Assembly (NCBI GenBank): GCA_036266975.1
Contig: DATAWZ010000022.1
Coordinates: forward strand, 33,515-97,514
Direction of reading: 5' to 3'
Length of the DNA: 64,000 nucleotides
Origin: DATAWZ01 sp036266975
GTDB lineage: Bacteria > Actinomycetota > Thermoleophilia > Solirubrobacterales > Solirubrobacteraceae
The translations under genes were made by a program, and so were the position numbers. This document shows positions 24,076 to 32,403 of this stretch, in pieces (the stretch's first letter is position 1; each line of letters begins with the position of its first letter). The notes below the pieces were generated by a model. The model saw only the letters and a list, made by a program, of their open reading frames with translations. It was not told where the DNA came from and searched no databases.

Positions 24076-25544
24076 CCGGGCGCCTCTTCGGGGTCGGCGT
24101 GGGGCCCGGCGACCCCGAGCTGGTCACCTTGAAGGCGCGGCGGGTGATCGAGGCGGCCGACGTCGTCGCCTACCCGATGGCCCAGCACGGGCGCAGCGTC
24201 GCGCGGCGGATCGCCGCGCCCTACCTGCGCGCGGACCAGGTACAGATCGCGCTCGCCTACCCGGTGACGACCGAGGACACCGACCATCCCGGCGGCTACG
24301 AGGGGGCCCTGCTCGAGTTCTACGACCACGCGGCGGCCCAGCTCGCCGCGCACCTGCGGGACGGACGCGACGTCGCCGTCCTGTGCGAGGGCGACCCGTT
24401 CTTCTACGGCAGCTACGCCTACCTGCACGAGCGCCTCGCGCATCGCTTCCCGACCGAGGTCGTTCCCGGTGTGACCTCGTTCAGCGCCGCCGCGGCCTCG
24501 ACGGGCACGCCGCTGGCCAAGCGCGACGACGTGCTGACCATCCTGCCGGGCACGCTGCCGCCCGAGGTCCTGGCCGCCCGCCTGCGCGCCAGCGACGCCG
24601 CGGTCGTGCTCAAGCTCGGGCGCACGTTCGGCTCGGTGCGCGACGCCGCCCGGCGCGCCGGGGTCGACGAGCGCGCGCTCTACGTCGAGCGTGCCAGCTC
24701 GCCCGAGGAGCGCTGCTCGCCGCTGTCGGAGGTCGGCGAGCCGGTGCCGTACATGTCGCTGCTGCTGGTGCCGACCAGCGTGCCCGTCAGCTCGCGCAAC
24801 GGCCATCGCGGACGGGTCAGCGTGGTCGGGCTCGGGCCGGCCGGACCGGACTGGCTGACCCCCGAGGCGCAGGCCGAGCTCGCCCACGCCGAGGAGCTGA
24901 TCGGCTACGAGACCTACCTGGCGCGCGTGCCCACGCGCCGCGGCCAGCGCCGCCATCCCAGCGACAACCGCGTCGAGGCCGAGCGGGCGCGGCACGCGCT
25001 CGCCCTCGCCGAACAGGGCGCGCGCGTGGCGGTCGTCTCCTCGGGCGACCCGGGCATCTTCGCGATGGCCAGCGCCGTGCTCGAGGCGGTCGACGAGGAC
25101 GGCCTCGACGTCGAGGTGCGGGTCGTGCCCGGCCTGTCGGCGATGCAGGCCGCCGCCGCGCGCGTCGGGGCGCCGCTCGGGCACGACTTCTGCGTGATCT
25201 CGCTCTCGGACCAACTCAAGCCGTGGGAGATCATCGAGCGCCGCCTGCAGGCCGCCGGCGCCGCCGATCTCGTGCTCGCGCTGTACAACCCCGCCTCGCG
25301 TACCCGTCGCGAGCAGCTCGCCCGCGCCGTGCAGGTGCTGCGCGGCCATCGCGCCGACGGCACGCCGGTGGTCGTCGCGCGGGCCGTCGGATCGGCGGAG
25401 GAGTCGGTGACGGTGACCACGCTCGGCGAGCTTGAGCTCGCGCTCGACGCGATCGATATGCGCACACTGCTGATCGTCGGCTCCTCGACCACGCGCGTGA
25501 CCGACGGCGGGCGCGTCTACACGCCGCGGCGCTATCCGGCGTGA
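24072..25544 (+). CDS. cobIJ: Fused precorrin-2 C20-methyltransferase / precorrin-3B C17-methyltransferase (CobI-CobJ)
   Basis: Two tetrapyrrole methylases in one 490-residue chain. Residues 1-240 are CobI-like (GVGVGPGDPELVTLKA, EGDPFFYGSY, VPGVTSFSAAAA). Residues about 245-490 are CobJ-like (VVGLGPAGPDWLTPEA, LIGYETYLARV, SSGDPGIFAMA, LYNPASRTR). Both SAM loops are intact. The domains act two steps apart, on either side of CobG, which is the first gene of the same operon. CobIJ fusions are known in actinobacteria. Confidence 0.95.
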   Translation: MTGRLFGVGVGPGDPELVTLKARRVIEAADVVAYPMAQHGRSVARRIAAPYLRADQVQIALAYPVTTEDTDHPGGYEGALLEFYDHAAAQLAAHLRDGRDVAVLCEGDPFFYGSYAYLHERLAHRFPTEVVPGVTSFSAAAASTGTPLAKRDDVLTILPGTLPPEVLAARLRASDAAVVLKLGRTFGSVRDAARRAGVDERALYVERASSPEERCSPLSEVGEPVPYMSLLLVPTSVPVSSRNGHRGRVSVVGLGPAGPDWLTPEAQAELAHAEELIGYETYLARVPTRRGQRRHPSDNRVEAERARHALALAEQGARVAVVSSGDPGIFAMASAVLEAVDEDGLDVEVRVVPGLSAMQAAAARVGAPLGHDFCVISLSDQLKPWEIIERRLQAAGAADLVLALYNPASRTRREQLARAVQVLRGHRADGTPVVVARAVGSAEESVTVTTLGELELALDAIDMRTLLIVGSSTTRVTDGGRVYTPRRYPA

Positions 25545-25556
25545 CCGGGGTCCGCG

Positions 25557-27203
25557 CTAGAGAAGGGACGTCGAGGTCGCCGCGTGGGTGACCTTGGCGA
25601 CCGCGTTCGGGACGTTGAAGTAGGCGACGGCGTTGGCCGTCGCGACCGTCTGCTTGCCGACGTTCTTCAAGGCGGTGCCGAGCGGGTGCGACGAAGGCGT
25701 CGTGCCCGTGGTGCCCGAGGATGAGCTCGACGACGGGGTCTGGCCGGATGCGGTGGAGCTCGTGGTGCTCGGGGCGGGCGCCGTGACCGGAGTCCAATTT
25801 CTCGCCGGCGTGCTCGGGACCGTGGCGGCGGTGGTTGTCGTCGGCGTCTGGGTCACGGGCTTGACCGGCGTGGCGCTGGGCATGACCGTGAGCGGGGTGG
25901 GCGTCGTCGCGGTTGTCGTCGTGGCGGGCGTTGCCGCAGCCGGCGTCGTCGACTGGACCGCGGGCGCCGCGGGGGTCGGCGCGCCATCGGCCTGGGCACC
26001 GCGGGCCCGGTGGGCGCGGCTGACACCCGCGACGGCCGTGGACTGCACCGCGCCGTGAGCGCTGTGGCGAGCGCGCGAGGTGCTCGCGACCGCGGCGCCG
26101 ACCGACCCGGCCACGCTGCTCTCGCGGCGGGCGAGAGCGGCGTGGGCGGACACGGGCGCCGAGACACCGGCCCGGTGCGTGGAAGGGACCGTCGCGTGGC
26201 GGGTAGGAGAGTGCAGGACCTCACCGGCTCCGGCCGAGGCGAGCGCGGCGATCGCCACGCCGGCGGCGACCTTGGCGGCCAACGCGCCGAACGAGGACGT
26301 AAGCGGAGCCGAGCTGAGCACACCCGCGGTTGCGGCGCTGCCGCCCACCGCGGCCCCGCTCGTCTTGGCTCCGAGCGGCAGCGCGAGCGCCTGCTTGAGG
26401 GCGATCAGCAAGCCGGCGGGAGGGGCGAGCGCGGCGGTGGCCCGGTTGGTGAGCTTGAGGTGGTCGCCGAAGCGGGCGCACGTCTCGCAGCCGCGGACGT
26501 GTCGGCGGACCGCGCGGCTTGCGCGGCGGGTGCCCTCGGCGGCGTGCGAGAGCTCGTAGCGAACGTCGTCGCAGCGCAGCGCGCGCGCCTCCACGCCCTC
26601 GGCGAGTGTCTGGCGAGCTCTCACCAGCAGGCACTTGACGCCCGGAATCGTCGTCTGCATGACCTCGGCGATCTGGGCGTGCGAGAGTCCGTCGACCTCG
26701 CGCAGCACCAGGGCGGTGCGCTGGGTCTCGGGCAGGCTGCGGATGTCGGAGACCACCAAGCGGAAGTCCTCCCGGCTCTGGGCCTTCTCCGCCGTGCTGC
26801 AGCCGGCCTCGGAAAAGGGCTCGCCCGCCGTCTCGAACTCGAGCGGGACGTGCCCGGCCCGCGGGCGGTCCCGGATGTGGTTCAGGGCGCGGTTGCGGGC
26901 GATGCGGTAGAGCCAGGGCCCGACCGCGATCTCGCGCTCGTCGGCGCGCAGCGCGACGTAGGCGGCGACGAGGACCTCCTGGAGGACGTCTTCGGCGTCC
27001 TCCCGCGAGCCCAGCATGTGGCGGCAGAAGCGCGCCAGGCGCGCCTCGTAGCGGTCGACGACCACGGCGAAGGCCGCCTCATGGCCGCGGCGCACCATCG
27101 CGACGAGGTCCTCGTCGGAGCGCAGCCGAAGCAGCGCTGAGCTGCCGAACGGGGCAAAGAGGCCGCCGCGGAGCGTCGCCGCCGATGCGCGCGCGGCGCT
27201 CAT
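25557..27203 (-). CDS. ECF sigma factor fused to zinc-finger anti-sigma-like domain, membrane segment and Thr-rich tail
   Basis: The 548-residue product starts with a complete ECF sigma factor: region 2 at about 30-110 (including DAEDVLQEVLVAAY and PWLYRIARNRALNHIRD) and region 4 at about 150-205 (LPETQRTALVLREVDGLSHAQIAEVM). A zinc-finger motif follows with C211 and HVRGCETC (H235-x3-C239-x2-C242), as in zf-HC2 anti-sigma factors. A membrane segment comes at about 306-328, then a 220-residue tail rich in T, S, P and A that should lie outside the cell. No separate anti-sigma gene is adjacent. It interrupts the cobalamin locus and converges on cobIJ with a 12-bp gap. Confidence 0.85.
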   Translation of the reverse strand: MSAARASAATLRGGLFAPFGSSALLRLRSDEDLVAMVRRGHEAAFAVVVDRYEARLARFCRHMLGSREDAEDVLQEVLVAAYVALRADEREIAVGPWLYRIARNRALNHIRDRPRAGHVPLEFETAGEPFSEAGCSTAEKAQSREDFRLVVSDIRSLPETQRTALVLREVDGLSHAQIAEVMQTTIPGVKCLLVRARQTLAEGVEARALRCDDVRYELSHAAEGTRRASRAVRRHVRGCETCARFGDHLKLTNRATAALAPPAGLLIALKQALALPLGAKTSGAAVGGSAATAGVLSSAPLTSSFGALAAKVAAGVAIAALASAGAGEVLHSPTRHATVPSTHRAGVSAPVSAHAALARRESSVAGSVGAAVASTSRARHSAHGAVQSTAVAGVSRAHRARGAQADGAPTPAAPAVQSTTPAAATPATTTTATTPTPLTVMPSATPVKPVTQTPTTTTAATVPSTPARNWTPVTAPAPSTTSSTASGQTPSSSSSSGTTGTTPSSHPLGTALKNVGKQTVATANAVAYFNVPNAVAKVTHAATSTSLL

Positions 27204-27270
27204 CTCGCTTCCCCCGGCCGATGGCCGAGCCAGGACAGATCGACGTTCACCAAGGCAGTCCCCTGCCGCG

Positions 27271-27299
27271 AGTGTACCCCCGCGAGGCCGGAAAGTCAG
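27271..27299 (-). promoter_or_regulatory. Candidate promoter of the ECF sigma fusion gene
   Basis: On the minus strand CTGACT (27299-27294) and TACACT (27276-27271) are separated by 17 bp, a good housekeeping-sigma promoter. The ATG at 27203 lies about 68 bp downstream and has GGGGGAAG upstream. Confidence 0.5.
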
Positions 27300-27644
27300 C
27301 CGCTCCGGTCCGAAAAAAGAATTTCTCGAACGCCGCGATACCTTCGTCTCGAAGTTCGTGTTCTTTGTGTACAGGGTTAGGAAGGACGGACGAGACGGGC
27401 AGAGAGCGTCGGCCAGCGCGAAAGGATTTCAGCGCTACCGAGGTGCGCTCTCCAATCCGCCTCGTACGGGGTGACACCGCGGCAGGCGGCCACGGCGAAG
27501 TCGGCGAGCAGGGACCGCTCGGCTCCTTCAAATTTGCTGATCAGGGAGATCGGCAACCGGTTCGTCAACCAGGACGACGACCGGGGTCAGGGAGGACACC
27601 GGTCATGGACGGCACGAAGGCCAGGGATGACACGACAAGGGGAG

Positions 27645-27675
27645 GAGGCGCCTCCTCAGGATGAGGAGGCGCCTC
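27645..27675. terminator. Strong hairpin, 13-bp stem
   Basis: GAGGCGCCTCCTC at 27645-27657 pairs perfectly with GAGGAGGCGCCTC at 27663-27675 across a 5-base loop. The left arm is also part of a 16-bp self-palindrome (27642-27657). It could be a transcription terminator or a structured RNA element; no T-run follows. Confidence 0.45.
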
Positions 27676-27846
27676 TCGTCGCTGGCTTGATGGTCTGAGG
27701 CGACAGGAGCACGTTCCGCGCCCACGCACCGCCCGGCGCCGACGCACCGCCCGGCGCCCACAGCCCTTGGCGATCAGCTGACCGGCCGGCCGAGGCGCTG
27801 CCTTGACCGCGGGACAGCCGCGTGGAAGCAATCGACGAGCAGAAGT

Positions 27847-27860
27847 TGAAAATAGTTTCA
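27847..27860. promoter_or_regulatory. TetR-type operator candidate
   Basis: TGAAA-ATAG-TTTCA is a perfect 5-4-5 inverted repeat just upstream of the TetR gene start, in a locally AT-rich patch. Autoregulation by the adjacent TetR protein is the simplest reading. Confidence 0.5.
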
Positions 27861-27882
27861 GAAAGTGCCAGACTCTCGCGTC

Positions 27883-28509
27883 ATGGCCGACCCGAGACGA
27901 GAGCGCACGCGAAGCCGCCTGATCGCTGCGGGACGGCGCCTGATCGGCGAAGACGGCGTCGCGGCGCTGCGAATCGCTGACATCACGCAGGAGGCCGGCG
28001 TCGCGATCGGCTCGTTCCAGAACCACTTCTCCTCAAAAGAGGAGCTGGTCGAGGCGGTCGTCTCCGACAGCCTGGGCGCGCTCGCGGAGGAGATCGTGGT
28101 GGACGAGCCGACCTCCGGCGATGCCGCGATCGTGGCCATCGCCGCGCTGCGCCGCTTCGTCCGCCTGGCCTACGACGACCCCGAGCTCGCCCGCGTGCTC
28201 GTCAATCTCGGCCGCGGCGAGGAGCTCTTCCTGGACGCCACGCTTCCGTATGCCCGCACCGCGCTCGAACGCGCGGTCCGCGAGGGGGCGTTCGCGATCG
28301 AAGACGTCGAGATCGCCGCGACCGCGATCGTGGCCGGTGGCCTGGCCGTCATCCGCCGGATCGTCGAGGGCGACCTCGGAGCGGACGCCGATGTCCCGCT
28401 GGCCAGGATGGTCCTGCGCGGCTTCGGCGTCGAGCCCGGCGAGGCGGCGAGGATCGCCGAGCTGGACCTCCCACCGCCCTCTCGCGCCGCGGTCCAGGTC
28501 CAGGCCTGA
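27883..28509 (+). CDS. TetR/AcrR-family transcriptional regulator
   Basis: The 208-residue product has an N-terminal helix-turn-helix (RLIGEDGVAALRIADITQEAGVAIGSFQNHFSSKEELVEAVV) and an all-helical ligand-binding domain. ATG 27883 is used; GTG 27865 is a possible earlier start. It is followed after 92 bp by a reductase and an epoxide-hydrolase-like gene and probably controls them. The ligand is unknown. Confidence 0.9.
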   Translation: MADPRRERTRSRLIAAGRRLIGEDGVAALRIADITQEAGVAIGSFQNHFSSKEELVEAVVSDSLGALAEEIVVDEPTSGDAAIVAIAALRRFVRLAYDDPELARVLVNLGRGEELFLDATLPYARTALERAVREGAFAIEDVEIAATAIVAGGLAVIRRIVEGDLGADADVPLARMVLRGFGVEPGEAARIAELDLPPPSRAAVQVQA

Positions 28510-28601
28510 GACCGCGTCTTCGCACCGCACACGACTTGGCCGAGCCGACGCCGACCGGCGGGCGGCGACGCCGGCACGCACACAACACCGAGGAGAGAGT
28601 C

Positions 28602-29723
28602 ATGACCGCGCCGTATCGAGTGGCCATCTGGGGACCGGGAGACGTCGGGTCCATCTGCATCCGCGAGGCGGCGCGCCTGCCGGAGCTCGAGGTCGTCGGC
28701 GCCTACGTGTACTCCGAGCACAAGGACGGGATCGACGTCGGCACGCTCGCCGGCATCGAGCCGCTCGGCGTCACGGCCACGCGAGACGTGGAGGCGTTCC
28801 TCGCCGTCGACTGCGACGTGGTCCTCTACACGGCGCTCGACTTTCCGGGCGGCTCGGCCCTCGAGGACTTCGTCACCTTGCTGGAGGCCGGCAAGAACGT
28901 CATCACCTCGCAGCCGTACAACTACCTGCCCGCCCGCGACCCCGCGTTCGGCGAGGCGATCGGCGCCGCCGCGCTGCGTGGCGGCGCCACATTCCACGCG
29001 GGCGGCATCAACCCCGACTTCATCGGCCAGCGCTGGGCGCTGGCCATGAGCGGCCTCTCCAACGATGTCCGCCAGATCAAGATCGAGGAGTACTTCGAGT
29101 GCGCGCAGCAGAGCAACGCCAGCACGCTCGCGCTGATCGGGCTCGGCGGCGACCCCGCGGAGGCGATGGGCGAGCAGAGCCCGGCGTTGTTCTACCAGGG
29201 CCAGTACTGGTTCCAGATGCTCGAGCACATGGCCGCGGCGATGGGCGTCGAGCTCTCGCGGATCGAGGCGCACTGCTACTCCGAGCCGGCGCCCCATGAC
29301 CTCCTCTCGCCGGTCATGACGATCCCGCAGGGACGAACGGGCCGCGTGTCCTACGAGTCGATCGGCTACGTCGGCGAGGACCCGTTCCTGGTCATGCGGG
29401 TCGGCTGGTACCTGACCTCAGCGATGCGACCGGAAGGCGTCACCGCCGACGTCCAGTGGATCCTCACGATCGAGGGCCGCCCGTCCACCCGCTGCGTTCT
29501 CGACGTCGAGCCCTCATTCATGACCGACGCGACGTCCATCGCCGGGGAGCCCGCGGCGCCCGGCTATCTCGCGTTCGGAATCTGCCTGATCCAGGCGATC
29601 CCATCCGTCGTCGCCCACGAGCCCGGGATCAAGCCCACAGACCTCCCCCCGGTCCACTGGAAGCGGGACATGCGAATCGGCACCCGCATCCCGCGCTCGC
29701 CGGCCGCCGCTCCCACCGTATGA
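28602..29723 (+). CDS. Dihydrodipicolinate reductase-like NAD(P)-binding oxidoreductase
   Basis: The 373-residue product has an N-terminal Rossmann fold (YRVAIWGPGDVGSICIREAA) and a DapB-like layout, including a GATFHAGGINPDFIGQRWAL segment. It is longer than DapB and lacks the lysine-pathway motif, so it belongs with the mycobacterial dihydrodipicolinate-reductase-like or diaminopentanoate dehydrogenase-like proteins often found in steroid and terpene catabolic regions. ATG 28602 follows AGGAGAGAG. Its stop overlaps the next start (ATGA). Confidence 0.75.
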   Translation: MTAPYRVAIWGPGDVGSICIREAARLPELEVVGAYVYSEHKDGIDVGTLAGIEPLGVTATRDVEAFLAVDCDVVLYTALDFPGGSALEDFVTLLEAGKNVITSQPYNYLPARDPAFGEAIGAAALRGGATFHAGGINPDFIGQRWALAMSGLSNDVRQIKIEEYFECAQQSNASTLALIGLGGDPAEAMGEQSPALFYQGQYWFQMLEHMAAAMGVELSRIEAHCYSEPAPHDLLSPVMTIPQGRTGRVSYESIGYVGEDPFLVMRVGWYLTSAMRPEGVTADVQWILTIEGRPSTRCVLDVEPSFMTDATSIAGEPAAPGYLAFGICLIQAIPSVVAHEPGIKPTDLPPVHWKRDMRIGTRIPRSPAAAPTV

Positions 29724-30228
29724 GCGCCACCGAAACCCAGCGACCGACGGCAGGGTCCGGGCGTGGCTCTGGCGGTGCACCGCGCGAGCAGCAGGTCCTC
29801 GACTCCTTCGCGGCCTGGGGCGAATCGTTCGACGCCTGCTGTCGCGCATTCGAGGATCTCCTGGCCGAGGACTGCGTCCGGGATCAGCGTCCGATCCCCA
29901 CCTCACCGGGCCGCGCGCTGCGGTGCGATTCCTCAAGGTCGCCCGTAGCACGATGGGCCTCGCGACGATCGACGTCGAAATCCGGCACCTGGCCAGCAAC
30001 GGGGACGTCGTGCACGTGGAGCGCGTCGATCGACTGCGCCGGGCCGACGGCAGCCTGATCGCCGCCGCGCCCGTCGCCGGCGTGCTGACCTTCTCCGGTG
30101 ATCGAGTTGTCCACTGGCGCGAATGCTTCGACTGCGCCGAGTCCGCCGCCCAGGCGCTCAGCACCAGCGCCTGGCACCTCGGCCGAATGCTGTTCGCGCT
30201 CATCCGCGGGGCCATTCACCGTCCCTGA
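29720..30228 (+). pseudogene. Limonene-1,2-epoxide hydrolase/SnoaL-like gene with a frameshift
   Basis: The first frame reads MSATETQRP to AEDCVRDQRPI, and the second continues PHLTGPRAAVRFLKVARSTMG to FALIRGAIHRP. Together they form a typical NTF2-like epoxide-hydrolase domain of about 170 residues. The switch is at the C-run 29896-29899; one more C would restore the frame. It may be a real inactivating deletion or a sequencing error. The ATG overlaps the preceding stop. The 3' end overlaps the convergent cobK by 13 bp. Confidence 0.7.
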
Positions 30229-30956
30229 GTCAAGGCCTGCGCGATCGCCCAGGTACGGGCCTCGCGCACGGTGGCGACCGTCGGCACCTCCGGCCGCGGC
30301 GGGCGACGAACCACGACCACCGGAACGCCGCGCTCGCGGGCGGCGTCGAGCTTGGGCTCGGTGTGAGCGCCGCCGCTGTCCTTGGTGATCAGCAGGTCGA
30401 TCCGGTGGGCGTCGAGCAGCTCGCCCTCCCCCTCGAGTGCATAGGGACCGCGGGCGAGCAGCAGTTCGTGGCGCGCGGGCAGCGGGGGATCCGGCGCCTG
30501 CACGCAGCGCACGAGAAACCACGCGTCGCTGACCGCAGCGAACGCGGAGATCCCCTGTCGCCCGGTGGTGAGGAACACCCGCGCCCCGGACGGGATCGCC
30601 TGCGCCGCGGCGGGCAGGTCGGGCACCCACCGCCAGCGCTCCCCGGGCCGCTCGCGCCATCCGGGCCGCTCCAGGCGCAGCAGCGGCACGCCGGCGGCCG
30701 GACACGCCCACGCCGCCGAGGCCGAGATCCGCTCGGCGAACGGGTGCGTCGCGTCCACGACGGCGCGCACGTCGACCGACCGCAGCCACTGCGCGAAGGC
30801 CTCACAGCCGCCGAAGCCGCCGATCCGGACGTCGCCCGGCGGCAGCCGCGGCCGCGCCACGCGCCCGGCGAGCGAGGTCAAGACCGACGCGCCGGCGGCG
30901 ACCAGTTCGCCGGCGAGCCGACGCGCCTCGGCCGTTCCCCCCAGAATCAGCACCAT
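30216..30956 (-). CDS. cobK: Precorrin-6A reductase CobK
   Basis: NADPH-dependent reductase that makes precorrin-6B. The 246-residue product has the family start VLILGGTAEARRLA, the DATHPFAERIS motif, the LTTGRQGISAF segment and the TKDSGGAHTEPKLDAAR motif. The ATG at 30956 is separated by only 2 bp from the divergent cobF ATG at 30959. AGAAGG about 11 bases upstream could serve as ribosome-binding site. Confidence 0.95.
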   Translation of the reverse strand: MVLILGGTAEARRLAGELVAAGASVLTSLAGRVARPRLPPGDVRIGGFGGCEAFAQWLRSVDVRAVVDATHPFAERISASAAWACPAAGVPLLRLERPGWRERPGERWRWVPDLPAAAQAIPSGARVFLTTGRQGISAFAAVSDAWFLVRCVQAPDPPLPARHELLLARGPYALEGEGELLDAHRIDLLITKDSGGAHTEPKLDAARERGVPVVVVRRPPRPEVPTVATVREARTWAIAQALTQGR

Positions 30957-30958
30957 CG

Positions 30959-31687
30959 ATGAGACGCCTTCTGGCCATCGGGATCGGCGCCGGCGATCCG
31001 GAGCACCTGACGCTGCAGGCGGTGCGCGCGCTCGGCGAGCTCGACGTCGTGTTCGTCGTCGACAAGGGCGAGCAGGCAGCCGAGCTCACCGCGCTGCGGC
31101 GCGAGCTGCTCGCGCGTCACGCGCCGGGCGCGCGCGTGGTCGAGATCCCCGACCCGCCGCGCGACCGGTCCGCCGAGGGCTATGTGGAGGCGGTCGAGGA
31201 CTGGCGGGCGCGCCGCGGTGAGGCGTGGCGCGCGGCGATCGCCGCCGAGCAGGGCGTCGGCGGGTTTCTCGTGTGGGGCGATCCGTCGCTGTACGACAGC
31301 ACGCTCGCGATCCTTGACTCGCTCGGACTCCAGGTCAGCGTGATCCCCGGGATCAGCAGCGTGCACGCGCTCACCGCGCGGCACGCGATCGCGCTCAACC
31401 GCGTCGGCGGCGCGGTGCAGATCACCACCGGTCGGCGGCTCACCGCCGGCGGCTGGCCGGCGGGGGTCGGCGATGTCGTGGTCATGCTCGACCCCGACTG
31501 CGCGTTCCTGGGCTTCCCCGACGCCGACATCTATTGGGGGGCCTACCTCGGCGGCGATGACGAGATCCTCGTGTCCGGGCGGGTCGGCGACGTCGGCGAG
31601 GAGATCGTGCGCCGGCGCGCGCAGGCGCGGGCGCGCAAGGGCTGGATCATGGACACCTACCTGCTGCGCTCGCGCTCGTCCGAGTAG
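30959..31687 (+). CDS. cobF: Precorrin-6A synthase (deacetylating) CobF
   Basis: SAM-dependent C1-methyltransferase of the aerobic pathway, which also releases acetate. The 242-residue product has the methylase motif GIGAGDPEHLTLQAVRAL, VWGDPSLYDSTLAIL, VIPGISSVHALTARH and the CobF-typical RKGWIMDTYLLRS end. No Shine-Dalgarno sequence precedes the ATG, so leaderless translation is likely. It converges with cobM, overlapping it by 31 bp. Confidence 0.93.
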   Translation: MRRLLAIGIGAGDPEHLTLQAVRALGELDVVFVVDKGEQAAELTALRRELLARHAPGARVVEIPDPPRDRSAEGYVEAVEDWRARRGEAWRAAIAAEQGVGGFLVWGDPSLYDSTLAILDSLGLQVSVIPGISSVHALTARHAIALNRVGGAVQITTGRRLTAGGWPAGVGDVVVMLDPDCAFLGFPDADIYWGAYLGGDDEILVSGRVGDVGEEIVRRRAQARARKGWIMDTYLLRSRSSE

Positions 31688-32403
31688 AGGTGGCTGTCGC
31701 GAAAGCCCTCCGCGGCGAGGGCAGGGCCGACGATGATCGTCGCGGTGCGCTCGACCCCCTCCCGTCGGGACTGCTCGGCGATCGTGGCCAGCGTGCCGTG
31801 CAGCAGCCGCTCATCGGGCCAGCTCGCGCGGGCGACGACCGCGGCCGGGCACCCCTCGCCGTAGTGGGCGGCCAGGGTCGCGGCGATCTCCTCGATGGCC
31901 TGGGCGCCGAGGTGGACGACGAGCGTGGCGCCGTGGCGCGCGAGGTCGGCGAGCTGCTCACCCGGCGGGATCTTCGAGGCGCGCTGGCCGTGACGGGTGA
32001 GGATCACCGTCTGGGCCACCTCGGGCACGGTCAGCTCGCGGCCGAGCGCTGCGGCCGCGGCGGCGAAGGCGGGGACGCCCGGGGTCAGGTCGTAGGGGAT
32101 GCCGAGCGCGTCGAGCCGACGCAGCTGCTCGGCGACCGCGCTGTAGATCGACAGGTCGCCGGACTGCAGGCGGGCGACGTCGTGGCCGGCCGCGTGGGCC
32201 CGTCCGAGCTCCCCGATGATCTCGTCGAGGGTCAGGTGCTGGGTGTCGACCAGGCGCGCGCTCGGCGGCGCGAGGCCGACGACCTCGAGCGGCACGAGCG
32301 CGCCGGCGTAGACGCACACCGGGCAGCGCTCGATCAGCCGCTGGGCGCGGATGGTGAGGAGGTCGGGCGCGCCCGGTCCGGCGCCGATGAAGTGCACGGT
32401 CAT
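31657..32403 (-). CDS. cobM: Precorrin-4 C11-methyltransferase CobM
   Basis: SAM-dependent tetrapyrrole methylase. The 248-residue product has VHFIGAGPGAPDLLTIRAQRL, CVYAGALVP, LQSGDLSIYSAVAEQ, TPGVPAFAAAAAALGRELTVPE and TRHGQRASKIP, all characteristic of CobM/CbiF. The ATG at 32403 overlaps the cobL stop (ATGA). It is the last gene of the nine-gene minus-strand cobalamin operon. Confidence 0.95.
   Translation of the reverse strand: MTVHFIGAGPGAPDLLTIRAQRLIERCPVCVYAGALVPLEVVGLAPPSARLVDTQHLTLDEIIGELGRAHAAGHDVARLQSGDLSIYSAVAEQLRRLDALGIPYDLTPGVPAFAAAAAALGRELTVPEVAQTVILTRHGQRASKIPPGEQLADLARHGATLVVHLGAQAIEEIAATLAAHYGEGCPAAVVARASWPDERLLHGTLATIAEQSRREGVERTATIIVGPALAAEGFRDSHLYSDERERSR

Larger units (their letters stand above)
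27204..27882. other. Intergenic region between ECF sigma and TetR genes
   Basis: About 680 bp without a convincing gene. It contains the candidate sigma promoter, an A/T-richer patch at 27310-27380, a strong hairpin at 27645-27675, a short direct repeat of CGCACCGCCCGGCGCC around 27725-27760, and a TetR-type inverted repeat at 27847-27860. Open frames here have unremarkable composition and no recognisable domain. Confidence 0.6.

Noticed and set aside
27247..27531. 94-codon minus-strand frame upstream of the sigma gene
   Set aside because: It overlaps the best promoter, has no ribosome-binding site and no recognisable sequence.
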